The position numbers and the translations under genes were made by a program. The notes beneath the pieces were generated by a model. It searched no databases, was not told the origin of the DNA, and saw nothing but the letters and a program-made list of their open reading frames with translations. A stretch of 64,000 nt of DNA from Daphnia carinata (Eukaryota; Arthropoda; Branchiopoda; Diplostraca; Daphniidae). Shown here piece by piece: positions 37,808 through 51,505 of this stretch. Each line of letters opens with the position of its first letter. Positions within the stretch are counted from its first letter, which is position 1. Location: positions 10,724,971 to 10,788,970 of the forward strand of contig NC_081333.1 of the NCBI RefSeq assembly GCF_022539665.2. Reading direction: 5' to 3'.

Positions 37808-39737
37808 ACTTTTTTTTTTCTTTCTCGGATGTCATGCGGCTGATATAGCAGAAAATAAGAAGAGAGCCGCCCAGGTGGTGGTTCGAGCACGGCAAAAAAG
37901 CGGTGGCCAGAAAGGCTAAAACATTGAGCATATAGAGTCACCTTCTCTACCCCCTGAAGGTATGATAATCACGCTCTCGTCATAATGACATTGCTCATTT
38001 CGTTCCCTCATCACAACCGAACGGACCAGCTTCTTCTTGTTCGCAGAGTGAACAAGCCTTTTCTACACGTTTTGTATTGTACAAGGCACGCGGCTGCCCC
38101 CTTTTTTTCTTTCATTTCACTTGAATTTTTGTTTTGTTTGCGTATGAGGAAAAATAAAAAGGGACTTTTTTTTTTGTTATTTTCTCATCCTATTTTTATT
38201 GTAAAAGAAAAAAGGGGGAAATCGAAAAAGCCGGTTCGTACTAGTATTTGTCTAAAACTAACGGGCTTTATGTATCGTATCGTTTTTGTGAGCTTTTCAA
38301 AATGAGAGTTTGTTGGGTTCGTATAATCTAGACTTGTGAAGGTGCTCTTCGTCTCCGGCACGTTTCAGCCTGGTGGCTGAGCCGATGACAAGTGCTGAGC
38401 ACATCTCCAAGTAGCGATGACCTGGTTATCAAAAAATACTAACAAGAATTTACTGACCAGTGGGAAGAAAAAATAATAGGAAATGATTGGGCAGAATTTA
38501 TTAAGACCATACCAGTTTACAAGGAAAACAAATGCATCATCATTATCGTTGGAAAACGAATCAGCTGCTACTGTTTGATTCCACGTCGTTTCTTTTCGAC
38601 ACATTGATTGATTTCGTTTATATCTAAAAAAGAAAAGAAACAAGGAAGGCTGCGATTAATCCACAACATGCCCAGCCCACTGATCAAACATTGACTTATG
38701 TTTGCCTCTTCGTTTTTACCTAACGAAAAAAAAAGCTACACATTTTTTATTCACACCGGTTTTCTTCCATCTCCGTGAAAGATTCAAAGCTCTTTTTTTA
38801 ATTCCTGGTAAAAAAAAAAAAAAAAAATATCGACGCCGACGTCACTTTAATGATCGATGGAGTTTTTACGCACTTTTTACGCGGTGGTCACCATCAGCCG
38901 CGAGCCGAGTTTAACCATTTTTTTTTTTTAGCTGATAAGCTGCCGGTTGCGATTGATCGACTCGTTGGCTCACTTTTGTGAACGGCTTTTGCTTTGATAT
39001 CCAGTGGTTATATTTTTTTTTACCGACCGAGATCATGCACCTAAAAAAAAAAAGAAAGAAGAATAGCGGTATCAATAATAAAAGGACATGCCCAAAGAAT
39101 AGAACCCCCCCCCCCCTCCCCAGTACATTTAATATAAATTTTCTCTCTCTCTTTTTTTTTTATTGATCAATATCAGATGTTTAGGGCGGTATTCTTTACG
39201 GAAGGAATTTATTTTACGGGTAAAAAAAAAAATAATAAAAAGGCAATCCGTACGAATGCCAGTCATCATTTTTCGGACCGATCAGTCCGATGATTATCCG
39301 TGAGAAGAAGAAGAAGCTGCTGAATATTGTCTGCATTTCGGGTCACAGCCGGCAATACGCACCCTTCTTGTTGACCGACGATTTCAACTGTGTTGTCTGT
39401 TACATCTCTCCCCTCTCCCTATAATCAATGAAAATGAAAATGAAAAAAATGGTATATAACATTCGCGCTGTGTCAGATCTGGTTCGTCACGTCCGACTGG
39501 CAGCCGCTAAAAAGTCAACCGTGATCCATCAAAACCTCAGAAAAGTGTCGTCGCCATCTTTTTTTTATATTTATATACGTTCCCTATTTTCTTCTCTTTC
39601 CATCCTAGGAAAAAAAATAAAAGGTGCGGATGTCTGTGTGTACACACACGAAACTTGTGTACACATTCATTGACAGCGTGGGCCGATCTTTTCCTTCTCT
39701 TTCTCAATCGAAATACCACGGCTATATATATACTTAC

Positions 39738-39869
39738 CGGACATGTTTAAGAGTCTATACGTGTGCGTATGTGATTCCATAGTGGAATTGGATGCTCTGG
39801 CCCAATCCATCATGAAGCAAAAGGGAGCGACGTGGCAGATCGTCGTGGAACCCGGATTCCCTAAAAAGG
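39738..39869. other. Coding-like segment with splice signals on both strands
   Basis: On the + strand an ATG at 39743 opens a frame whose second half looks coding (LDALAQSIMKQKGATWQIVV) and which runs into a good donor, AAAAAG|GTAGAT (GT at 39869-39870). On the minus strand the interval 39738-39860 has an acceptor (ACCTTTTTAG), a near-perfect donor (CCG|GTAAGT) and one frame open throughout. Both cannot be right. The + reading has the more protein-like codons, the minus reading the better splice pair. A TATA-like TATATATA precedes the + ATG. No family is recognised. Confidence 0.3.
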
Positions 39870-42800
39870 TAGATATAGGTGAAACACACGCACGCAGTTT
39901 TGAATTCTTTTTTTTTTTTTTTTTCACATGGTAGATGGGGAAAACCTTCATACAAACAGACAGAGAGTGAGAGCATAAATAGTTTCCCCCTTTTTAATGT
40001 CTGTCGTCTTTAAAAAAAGAAAAAAAAAAGGGAATTCCGGCGTTTATTCTTTCACCCTCCGGTGGCACACTCACTTTCGTTTTGGATGTCGTGTTTAAAA
40101 ATTGGTGGGAATCCAGTGGAATGCATATGACAGTTCAGCTGTCGCTATTAAATATAAAAGCAAATATAAATGAGAAGCTAAGACATGACGATTGGCGAAC
40201 GGAGATATTAAAGCACGAAATTGAATAGAATCAAAGTCAACACAGTTCTCTACCCTGCGATCACTGTCTTAAATGATGATGATTAAGAAACAAATTTCAT
40301 AGAAAAGAGAAAAGGAATGCGCGTTTTCTATTTACAAAAACACAGTTTACACACTCACGAAAGAAGCTTGATGAATGACTGGGTCGCTAACCGACACGGT
40401 TTCTCTCTTTCCTCTGCTTACGATGCCATTGCAGCATCGCAAAGAAGGTGACAAACTGACAATGAAACCGATTTCCAAGTTCTAAAAAAAAAAAAAGGAG
40501 GGCATTGATAAATGATGGCAGACACGAGACGATGGAGGACCAAGATCGCGCACGGATCCAACTCGCATTTATAAAAATACATCCACGTCGACTGTGTTAC
40601 ATTATTCGTAATGTTCAGCCTCGTCTGGTACATGAATGTGCATTGTATGAATTGCTACTTTTTTTTTTTTTTCAAACTGTAAATAGCTGCTGGCCTCTGT
40701 TATAATCTATTCGGTAAAAAATGTGATGGACAAGCGTGATGGACGCCGACCTTAGCAAGTCAAGCGAAAGAGTGTGAGAAAGGCCTCTGCCTTTTTGTCC
40801 TATAATTTCTACGTTGCCATGTGAAAAAAAAAGGAAAAAGGTTATCAATGGTCACGACACGGCCGTCAACTGCAAAACGAAAAGAGAATGAAAGCTGCTT
40901 CCCAACTTGTTCTTTCATTCTCGTCATACACATATTTTTTTTTTCTTTCCAATTTATCGCAGAGATTGGACGTGTCACGGATGGCTGACGCAGCAACGAA
41001 CGTGTGCCTCAGCGAAAAACACTCCTCAACTGATGCGATTATTTTTTTTTTCGTGAAGATTATTTCCGTAATATCAGAGGTCGATCACCTAAAAATATCG
41101 CCCACCTCTCAATGAAAATCAAAGATATTTTTAGAGAGAACGTCTTGCTTCACTATTTTCCAATTATAGACCCAACATCAGAATATAATTTACACGTCGT
41201 CTTCTACTAAACGCGCTCCCGAAAAAAAAAAAAAACGAAATTCGCAACGGACGGCCATTAGGAAAGGGCCGCATTCCTGGCTCATCGTCCCTGTGCTCCT
41301 TTTGCAGCTGATCTCAGACATTATCGAGCATCTTTTCCTTTAATTTATGATGCAACTTTCGCTATGCAAAAAGCGCCACGTACCTGTACATGTTATAAGA
41401 TTCCCGAGGACAAAAGGAAAAGAACAATCTATATCATTGAGCTGGTTTGATGCCGATGTTGTCGAACGATAGCCGCGTGAAAGCGGCCGCGTCGACAGCG
41501 AGGAAAAAAATAATAGAAGAATAAATGAGACAGCAATGCGCAGTATTTTTTGGCCTTTTTCTTTTCGAAGCGACGCGATAGCGCTGCATATAGTGTGTGT
41601 AACAACGCGCAATACAATGGCCATAGTATTTATTTGCATGATTCACGACTTCATTATAATCCTCGGTGAACGAGGTAGAGAAGAGGAATCAGAACTCTAT
41701 ATACACTAATCAGAATATACAGCCGGGCAAAGAAAAGAAAAAAGAAAACTAACCGATGCCTCTGGGAAACTGTAAAAATTAAATCAATTTATTTCAAGAT
41801 TTTTTTATTGTTATATTAGTGGGCAGTATAAATATATCATGACGGAACTTGTCGTTTTCGTCGTTTCAGAGCTATACAAGATAAAAGAAAAAAAAAAAAA
41901 ATTATCCGCCGCGCCTTGAAAAAAAAATCCAAAAACACGACACCCCAATTGGCTGTGTCAACGAATTCATTACGATATCACGATCGGTCATCACTCCATT
42001 TCTAAATGGGCTATCTGATGAACGGCTCTACCCTCTTTTTTGAAAACGTGATGGAACGTCGCCAGACATCAACGTTCATAATTCGATTTTTTTATTTTCC
42101 TGGTTGTTACGACAACGAAATCGGAATTTTAAAAAAGAAAAATTGGAAAGACTTATCGGACAAGAAGAGCTAAATATATACAGGTACGGAACGTCGACAC
42201 CTGGGGAGTTTGGCTCTTGCGACACGCAAACACACGAACCAAAAAAAAACATAGATAGACGTAAAAGGAAATGTTATATAGCAGCGATGTGCGTATAGCT
42301 TGCGCCGAGTTTCTGTCATCAATAAAATGATGCAAGGCGAAAATAAAAAGAAAACGAAGCAATGACGCGTATAAGAAGAATAGACGAAAGCTATTGCTGT
42401 ATAGACGACTGGAAAAAAAAAACAGCTGGAGCGTGTGTCACGTTATATGCGCCGCACTCTTTTGCTGCTAGATGTATATTTAGGACAGCGTTTTTTCACC
42501 ATACTTTGAACTGAAATGTAAAGCTGCGAAGATATCGATCTCCGTGAAGAACAATGTCTGCCCCCATGTGTCGTCCCAGAAAGACAACACACGTTTCCTG
42601 CTGATGTACTGTATCCAAATTTGATTGGCACGTACCAACATATTGAATGTAGGCTACCAGATGTACGATTAATTATTATTATTAGCCAGCTATATATAGA
42701 TTTTGTTTATACCGAAAGATAGTCATCCCCACTTTCTAAGGCTGGCCCCCAAAACATGCAACACTTGGATAATAACCGAACATCATGCGTATCCTGCATA

Positions 42801-45800
42801 ACTGCGCACACATTGCAATCACGACGGTGAACAAACACTCGCGCTATCCACATATACAAAAAAAAAAAAAAGGAATCTATAGCGTTAGAATGAACGCCAA
42901 CATTTCTCGTTAAAAAGAGCCGATGGAAGATGATGTAGCGTGCGGCTTTTCTCCCATTTTCGAACGGCGTGATAAGAAAAAGAAAGAAAGAAAAAAAAGG
43001 GAACGTCATTTCACCACCAGCAAATGAACGAAAGCAATTCGAAAGAAATATGCGTCGTATGGTACCCACGCGACCATTGCTCTTCTTCATGAATTCACCG
43101 GTGATGACACGTAGACAGAAAGAGAATGGAAAGAAGAAGGAAAATTAGGAATCGTTTCGTGTGGTTTTGCGTCACAGTCGGAGATATGCCACAAGAGGTC
43201 AGAGGCTCCATTCGATAATGAAAGGTGTCTGTGCTCTCTTTTTTCTTTTTTTCCATTTCCCTCATGAAGAACGAGAGGGTAGGTGGAGTAAAAAAGGGAA
43301 TCTTAAGGCATTCAACTGTCTCTTTCAGAGTGCAGGTATACAAAGTTTCCTTGATATTTAGACGATGGTAGAACCCTGCTCGGATGTGTGCCGACATTTT
43401 CGTTGGAAACTGAGGGTATGAGAGAGTGTGTTGTAATTCGACCTGTTATCATCAGCAAGGGTGATGATACCGGTGAGAGAAAGAAGAGCGAGAAAAGACA
43501 ATGGCTGGGAAATATTCATATCGAGAACAACAGTCTCACGGGCTGACACCGAGCCAACAATTCAACCGAAACTCGAAGAAATACAATAAGAAAAAATAGA
43601 AATAATAAGAACTTTTGGGTTGAATTATCAAAACAGGACTGTCGTCTGAATGAAAAAAAAAGAGAAAAGAATTATTTTTAGAATTATTTCTTTTTTTCTC
43701 AAAAAAAACTGTCTCTCATTCATCATTATTCATCAGATCCATGCAACTTCGAGGAAAGCGTGAGACATAATACGTAATCTTTTATTTCCCTTTTCTTGCT
43801 ATCCTCTAGTCTTTTTCTTTCGATTCTTCATTCAAAAGGGGAATACCAATGCCATGTTCTACATTGCATATAGACCCTGAATCTAGTTTGTTTTGTTTTT
43901 TTCTCCCAAACATTTGAAATCTCTCCGTTAGAAGTTATGATAACTGTTTGTGTTTACGCATACATACCCACCGGAAAATTCCGATGAATTTCACTCTTCT
44001 CACGCCCGCATTTTTTCGAACCAAATAGGGGTCGTCCTTATAAAATCGAGTTGTTTATTCAACAGTGAACAAAAATATCGTAACAAGTTTCAACTGAACA
44101 TCCAAGTGAGAAAACATCACATTTTGTAATCACTTCTGTACGTTAAAACGAGAAACGTTTTGCTACAGCTTGCAGGTCAATCCATCACGCGTCCATCAGC
44201 AAGTCACTGCTGCGAACTACGTTTTCTCTTCGTACAGAGGTGGGTGGCTGCTTGTCCATGTATTGAATAAGAATAAGAAAAGAAAAACTGGTCCAAAATA
44301 GATATAAATGACTATTGATATTGATCTGGAACTCGACGTGTAACACACAACAGAGATGTATACAGTACAAAAAAAAAATGGAAAACGATCAGTCATCGTG
44401 CGATGGGGAATGTGTGCGACGGTTGAATGAGGGAAGGAATTGAAAAAAAATCTCTCATCACCTTGTCCAACGAGAACAACCAGAAGCAAAACGGCGTAAC
44501 AAAACAAGACATGCAATGCGGCTATTCGATTTCTGTCGCTTTTCATCATTTTTCTTTTCGTTTTTTTATTATTTGACTCTGATGTGGGGTCTACTGTTTC
44601 CATCACCTGGTAGCTGAAGAAAAAAAAAAAGCGGATCACAAAATTCTTGTGGTATGAATTCCATCACCGATTGCTCCTTCCGTTTTCGAAACTGGACTCG
44701 TCTTGTGAGATCACTATTAACCGACATGCACGTACATAACTGATGTGTTCCTCTTTCTTTGCCTCCGACACGAGAAAATGAATTTTCTTTTTTCTTTTTC
44801 GTTGCATTTTCAAATTTTTTTGATGATGGAAGGCCACCATTTTGATTTTTCGTGGGAACGACGAAACTCATCAGTTCACGATCGCTCTCGCTTGTTGTTC
44901 TTTTGTTTTTTATGAACAACGTGATTATTTAGCCTGCAATAACTTTTGGCGTGGTTAACGGGCTTAAAGAAATTAGATTTTTTTTTATTTTTTACAGTAC
45001 GTGGTGGCTATCCTGCATTAAAAAATGTCGATGGGATTTCGACGATTTGCTACGACGCCATTTCTTCCGAAAACAAACGGAGGAGTTTTCGTATTTTGCA
45101 GGGTGGGCGGCATTGGGGAGGAGAACAACCGCACACAAAATACTCATCGATTGGGTTCGTTGATATTCGATTTCAGATTGCTGTCTGTAGCTTTTCTTTT
45201 TTTTCACATTACCCTCGTCGACAGGGAAAGAACACGCATTAAAAAAAAAACAACCGAAAATCTGAAAAGTACTTTGGATTTGACTGGATGCGCATGTTTT
45301 GGAAGGCGCCGGGCTAGTAAAAAAAATCGACTGCCGTGCTTTCTAATTATAGGCACACCAACAACAACTGCTGGATACGACCGACGTCCTCCCGCTCTAC
45401 ACGTGCGTACGCTATCACCGTGCAGGACGACGAGCCCGAACGGAGAGCACCGAGATGTGAGTCAAACTTGGTGTTCTTAAACGAAAAAGCCATAAATGAG
45501 CACAGAGAAAAAAAACCAAAACGTTCTCATTACACTGGGTACTATCCGAGAAAAACGATGAAAAAAAACAAGGCAATGCCACGATCTTGAAATGATGCGC
45601 AAGAAGACGATTGTGCGATATTAAGGCGTGGGACGGCCTCCGCCTTTTCAAAACGCAATTCGACCCAATCGAATTGTTTTAGCGACTTTATTGCATTTCT
45701 TTTTATTCGTTTTGCCTTTCCCAATAGTTCGTTGAGTGCCTTTTCTTTCCACGTGTATGCGCGATCGCGACTTCAACTGTATTTTCAAGAACCCGGATGA

Positions 45801-46240
45801 AGAGATTAAATTATTGTGTGGAGAATAAAACAAAGCATTTTCTTTTTACTTTGCCTTCGCTATTTGCTTGTTGCAGTCAACGCCTCTGTATATATTTATC
45901 GTGTATGAATACAAATCTTAAACAAATGAGCTCGAAAGTTTTTTTTTTCTTTTTATATCTAACACCAACTCCTCCCCTATTTTCTTTCTCTATCAGAGCG
46001 AGTCTTTATTTTCATTTTTTTTTAAATTTCTTTCTCTCTCTCCGGGTCCTCGTGTTTTCATTTGCAACTCGCTGACGTTATCGCTCGTCTGTTGTAATAG
46101 ACACAAGACAACAATAGCTACGTGCGCAAGCACGGCACAATGCAATGCGAGATTCTATAAAGCTTCGTAAGAGAGTTGTCGCTGACATACCGGTACTCAC
46201 CTGCGCGTGAATTATTGCCGATGCGCGCCCACTGATACGC

Positions 46241-46263
46241 CGCACGCTAAGGGGCAGCGTGCG
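46241..46263. other. GC-rich perfect hairpin, 8-bp stem
   Basis: CGCACGCT and AGCGTGCG flank a 7-base loop. It sits in a locally GC-rich block whose minus strand ends at a near-perfect splice donor, CGCAG|GTGAGT (about 46197). It may be part of a minus-strand non-coding or 5' exon. Confidence 0.5.
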
Positions 46264-46790
46264 AAACTCTTGATGCCTTCATCATCATCAAATATATTAC
46301 AAGACAAAAGAATTGCAACGTGAAAGGAGGACGTGGCCCTCACAACTTGCGCGGTTGATTTTTTTTAACTCTTTCGCTTGTTGGTTTCACTTTGAAAAAC
46401 AAAAAAACAAAAATTAATTCTTTCTCCCTGATTTCGGTTGTTGTCTTTCTCGCGCATCTTGTTTATTTATAACATTGGCTTTTTTTTTTTTACTAGCTGT
46501 ATCGTTGGATTTTTTTTCGCTTGTATCCCACGACATTAAAAATAAGCCGCCGAGAAAGTCCACCGATAAAATATAAACAGAATTCATCTGAATATAAAAA
46601 AAAAGAAGCAAAACAAAGAAAATGACATTACGCGTTGCGTCCCTTTATTTTTTTTCTCTCCAGAAAACTGGAACCTAAAAATAGAATCTTTTTTTCTTCG
46701 TAAATACAGCAGTTATTCTCTTCCTGTATAATACACGGTGAGAAAGTGAAACAAAAACGAAGAAGGTCGATGACGTCGGGCAGTAATTGA

Positions 46791-47048
46791 TTAAAATAAC
46801 CACACACACAAAAAAAAGAAAGAGCCAACAAACGGACAAACAAGAAAGAAGCGCACGGTAGCTGTAGCCAATCCAGCCATTGAAGAAATACGATGGATGT
46901 TGTGGATTTCCGTCCTATTGTGAGCGAATTGTATTCTTCCGATAGCAGCCTTTTGCCTGCCCATGAAAACTAGATCGACGTCAATGATACTTGCACGTCT
47001 TGACCATTGGCCGCCCGCACAATGGCACAAGAAAAACTGTCGACACAA
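46791..47048 (-). CDS. Low-confidence 85-codon ORF, unassigned
   Basis: A minus-strand frame with mixed composition (it includes RRASIIDVDLVFMGR and IHNIHRISSM) and RNY-like codons over its middle part. It then degenerates into a hydrophobic Phe-rich tail read through an A/T-rich tract. The first codon is GTG, so it would have to be an exon rather than a complete gene. The opposite strand also carries a short ORF with good start context at 46893-46973, so strand is unresolved. Confidence 0.15.
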   Translation of the reverse strand: MCRQFFLCHCAGGQWSRRASIIDVDLVFMGRQKAAIGRIQFAHNRTEIHNIHRISSMAGLATATVRFFLVCPFVGSFFFLCVWLF

Positions 47049-49982
47049 TCACAGTGGGGACCGATGGCCCGCCACCGGGCAGACTCTCTTTTGCCATTCA
47101 TAGCATTTTCGTTATATCCAGAAAAAGAAAGGTGTAGAATGGTAAGAAAAAAGACGGGGGGAGATGCATAGCATGGGAAATAACAAGGAATGAATGTATA
47201 AGAAAAAGGGGTTGTTTCCTTCCAGCGGAGAAGGTTATTTCTCGTAAATCTATATTATTTTTCATTCCGCCAGGTCAACATGTTCTCCCGTTATTGAAAA
47301 TAGATCGACCGATGGATTTCCGATTTCGCTTTTCTTTTTCTTTTTCCCACACTATGTCTACATGTGAAAGAGGGGGGGTTCCCGGCTTCCCACCCCACAA
47401 AATATCGTTATTCTCTCGGTCGGGGTTGTTGAGCACCTTAAGGGATCTCAGGTACATAACAAAACAAAAAATACCATTTTTAGTTTGTTGTACACTTAAA
47501 AAAAAAAGGGGGGGAGGCAATATAATGGCATACCTGTTTTTGCTCTAGTAAAAATGTGCGCATAAAACTATGCGAATTGGCGAGTAACAATCACGAGCAA
47601 GGTCATCCAACGGGGGGTGGAACTGAAGACTCAAAACACAGCAAACAGAAGAAACGAGTGTACACTTGTATGTGCCCAATCAGCTACAAAACTGGGGCAA
47701 AACAAAAATTTCGAAAAACAAATGATATGGGGGTCAACCCATTGCTTTTTTTTCTCTTTCGATCTTGAAGTGGATGGCTCATTAAACTAACAACAGGGTA
47801 CCCACAACGAGGCTTTTTGGCTTATCTTATCTTTTTTGCAATAAACGCTGTCATTAAGAAATCAGCTCTTTGATTTACTTCCAGTTTATTTTTGGGCTCT
47901 TACTTTGTATGGGCAATGCGATTGGCACATCAGACGAGTCATCGAATCAAACAAGAAACGACCGCATTTCCGCGCGTATAAATAAATCGATTTCAATTTC
48001 TAAACACGTACTGGGAATAAAAATAAAAATAATAAATAGCCAAATTTCTTTTTTAGCTCTCCTTCATCAGTTGTCAAGGAAAAATCCATTTTTATCAAAT
48101 CCAAATGCAGACAATGCCAACTTGTTTTTCTTGTCCTGTTTCCAAACGTCTTCCTTTGTCGTTAAGAAACGAGACGACCGGTTTCCCCACATTCGCCCGT
48201 GAAAAGGAGCGAAATACAAGGTGAACCCTTTCCATCCCGCTGCGCGATCGATTTAACAGCGAAAGTAAAGCAGAGCGCCATGGGAAAACATTCGCGAAAG
48301 GGTTCTTTTTCCTTTTCATATCACATAGGAAATAAGGAAAAGTGTTCTTTTTTTTTTCCTCCTTCAACTCTTTTCAGGAAGAAACAAGGTCAAAGTCTAG
48401 CCCTATGTATAACGATGCATTTTCCAGGTCCTTGTGTACATACCTTTTTTTCATACGTGTCGCTTGACCTGAGATTTTCCCACGCACACCGACGCCGCCG
48501 ATATAGCAGGTCGTTGTTTATGCACTTGTTTGTGCACTCGGCTGCATAAGGGAGTAAGACCCAGTGGGATCGTACACGGTCAGTGAAGTGGGGGGGACAA
48601 ATAACGAAAAAGAAAGTATAAAAAGGTAAAAATAAGAACATGCATCATCCTTTTCGCTCTTTTATGAAGGAGGGGAGGCTTGAGGAAAAAGCAATTCAAT
48701 GATGAGGAAAGGGGAAATCAAAGGAGAGCGGCATCCGGTTGTCTTTTCTCTCATCCATCCTTATTTAAAAATAAAAAGGGACTCAGACCGTCTCCACCCC
48801 TACGCTGATAATCACCTGACATTGTCTTGTGTCAAAATCTGCTGTCCACCCTTTCCCTCACGGTTGACATTCGTCCCCAATGAAAGTTGATCACTCATCT
48901 TTTCTTTCTTTTTTTTTTTTTTCGCTCTCATTTTTTGTTTTCCTGCTACCTGAAAAAAAAAATAGTGAATCTCTTCCGACTTGGCATTTCAAATTCCGAC
49001 AAAGAAAAGAAAAGGGTAAAAAAAGGAAGACAAGCTATTTGTCAATTTGAATTCAAATCGGATAAAGCCGGCCGACAGTTTGACCTCGAAATTCGTTCCG
49101 TAAATCAAAACAAAAAAAAAAAAAAAAGGAAAAACCGCTCGTATAACGTTTGATATTGTCATCGATTGCTGTCTGTGTTTTTAAAAAGTTAATTTAATGA
49201 GGTGCAGACTTAATGCAAGAGAGGGGAGCGAGAAGCGGATGAACTGCTGTACACAGGTGGGTGTTGATGGAGGTCAGCGTGAAGTTAACGAACCGAAAAA
49301 AGAAAATGAGTTTAAAGAAAAACCGCACAGCACCAATCCGTTTTAAATAAATAAAAACAAAAACGGTTCAGCATAGGAATAATCTGATTAGCATTTAAAA
49401 ATCCGATTGACTGTCTGTCTATGTTTACACAAAGCTTTATTTTTTCTGTTCCAGAAGAATGAAAAAAAAGGGGTTGAAAGCCCCATCGTCTTCGAACTTA
49501 ATGAGCAAACAAAAACTCAATAAGCCGAAAAGGAAAAAGAAACAAAAATACTCGATATTAAGAGTTCATTTTTTTGTTTTGTTTCTTATGGTACCGATGA
49601 GAAAAAAGAGGCTCACGATGAGAAAATAATAATGAACGCGCGCGCGAGGTTCAAACGCGAGTTTAGCCCTCATTTCCTTAGCTAAATGCCGCGACTATTA
49701 CGTATAGCGGATACATTTTTTTTTTTGGCATTACGTTTGTTCAAACTCTGTGTGTTTTGTTGTACTAAGAATAAAGATCAACCGCCGCGTGCCTCAGTCG
49801 ATTTGGAAATCTTTTTTAATGAAAACTTTGGCCTTATTCTTGTTGTTTGTTGTTAAAGGCCTCTTTATGTTCCTTTAAATATTAGCGTGCTTCTTTGTTT
49901 CTTCGTTTACTTCCATTTTCGGGCCTTTTTTTTTTGTGTGTGTGTGTGTTGTTGTTGAGAGACAAATCGTCGTGGACTAACA

Positions 49983-50213
49983 ATGAAGCAAGGGAGCGAC
50001 TATAGCCGACCCCCACGCATTTCAAAAAGAAACTCCGAACGAGTTCGCTGTACACAGTCCGGCAAGGAAGTTTTTATGTATGATAACTGCTCTGTAATTA
50101 GGGGTCGTAGCTGGGACGGCAGCAGACAAGTCGATCAATCACTGCACGATCGAAGCTCTATGCTCTCTTCTATACTTTCCTCCTCCTCGGCTAACTATTC
50201 ACGCAGCGTGTAA
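49983..50213 (+). CDS. Small ORF, 76 residues, Ser/Arg-rich, unassigned
   Basis: ATG in good context (AACAATGA) opens a frame to a TAA at 50211-50213 with no homopolymer-driven composition. It is hydrophilic, with Arg/Lys near the start and a Ser-rich end (SSMLSSILSSSS). There is no signal peptide or membrane segment. It may be a small protein, a first exon, or chance. Confidence 0.18.
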   Translation: MKQGSDYSRPPRISKRNSERVRCTQSGKEVFMYDNCSVIRGRSWDGSRQVDQSLHDRSSMLSSILSSSSANYSRSV

Positions 50214-51182
50214 TTATCGCATCGATTCATTATGCGCCTCAAACGGACCGAAGAAAAGGGCAGCAGCGTCTGAGGAAAGCAGCAAAAGCAAATGGGCATT
50301 CAACCATTTATTGAACTCTCAGCACTTCCATTTTTTTGCTTTTGTTTCGTTTTAAAAAGTACGCATTTGGAAATTCTAGCATCTGGATTGTGCAAGAAGT
50401 TTTGACTTAACTTTGTTGCTTTGGTACGTTCTGTTTGGTTTCGCTTTTCCTCCCTTGGTTGACAGCGTTTCATTTCCCTGAATGTTAAACATTTCTACAG
50501 GACACTATTTAACGCACGTTCAACAGATGCGAATAGTTCTTTGGTTCCGTTTTATGTGAACATACTCGTAATCAAAAGGAAAAGTTATATGGTCGGAACC
50601 AGCGTTCAACTGAGGTAGTAACAGATTTCATCGAATTCCAAGTGAAAATTTTTAGCTCGATTTATAATTTTTGAGTAATGTGAATCAAAAGCGGTTGCAC
50701 TTAAAAAACCGATTAAAGCGACGAAAGCCTACGATTTATTAAAAACTATGCTATTAACGGGGAAATGAATAGCTTATTTTCAATCAGCGATTAATATTAA
50801 GTGTATCGTGCGATTTTTATCGAATTCCATGAGACATGGTTTTTTGCCGATTTTGACAAAAGTGAGAAGGGTATAGCCTTCCCACTTTTTGAGTTTTGGC
50901 TAAAATCTAGATTTCATTAAAAATACACCATTTTGATCCGCAATTAAACGAGGAGCGCAAAAATGGGCTTTGGTTTGACGTGGGACTGGTAGTTTTTGAA
51001 TGAAACATAATAAACAGACGAACTTATTGTTTTCGCGTACGGGCATTTTCGTTCCATTTATTTCGAAAACGGCTAGTTTGATAATAAAATGAGTTACATT
51101 TTTAAAATTCGCATTCAATTCTGAGCCTATCGAGTGGTTTTTATTGATTTCCAAGAGATTTTGGTTTTTGGCCGATTTTGAC

Positions 51183-51214
51183 AAAAGTGAGAAGGCTATA
51201 GCCTTCCCACTTTT
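51183..51214. repeat. Palindrome of array 2, unit 2 (one mismatch)
   Basis: The left half-site is AAAAGTGAGAAGGCTA and the right half is TAGCCTTCCCACTTTT. One pair is lost compared with the perfect copy at 32529-32560. Confidence 0.9.
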
Positions 51215-51505
51215 CCATTTTTGGCTAAAACCTAGATCTCGTTACAAATACATGATTTCCATCGAAAGTTGAATGAGGATCACGAAAATCGACCTTATTT
51301 TCTCGTGGGACTGATAGTTCCAGAGTTATTCGACTTTAAAGTGGTTGCGGGGCTTAATTAATAAGCCCGACAAAATAAGCCAGCCAAAATAAGCCCGACA
51401 TTTAATATTTTTTTTTTTGTTATTTTTAAAAACACAGGTATGGCTTCTAAATGGATAACTTTTTCTAAATCGGCGTTCAATTGTGATTATAATGCGTGGT
51501 TTTTG

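Larger units (their letters stand above)
33026..50639. other. Long intergenic stretch between the two repeat arrays
   Basis: No recognisable gene. Homopolymers are shorter and rarer than in the first 30 kb. Splice-flanked or protein-like segments at 36849-36940, 39738-39869, 46791-47048 and 49983-50213 are noted separately. Other contents: a GT tract at 35080-35097, C21 at 37787-37807, a TATA-plus-donor candidate first exon at 37540-37663, and a GC-rich hairpin at 46241-46263. A strong isolated donor, GGAG|GTGAGT, lies at about 34533. Confidence 0.5.
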
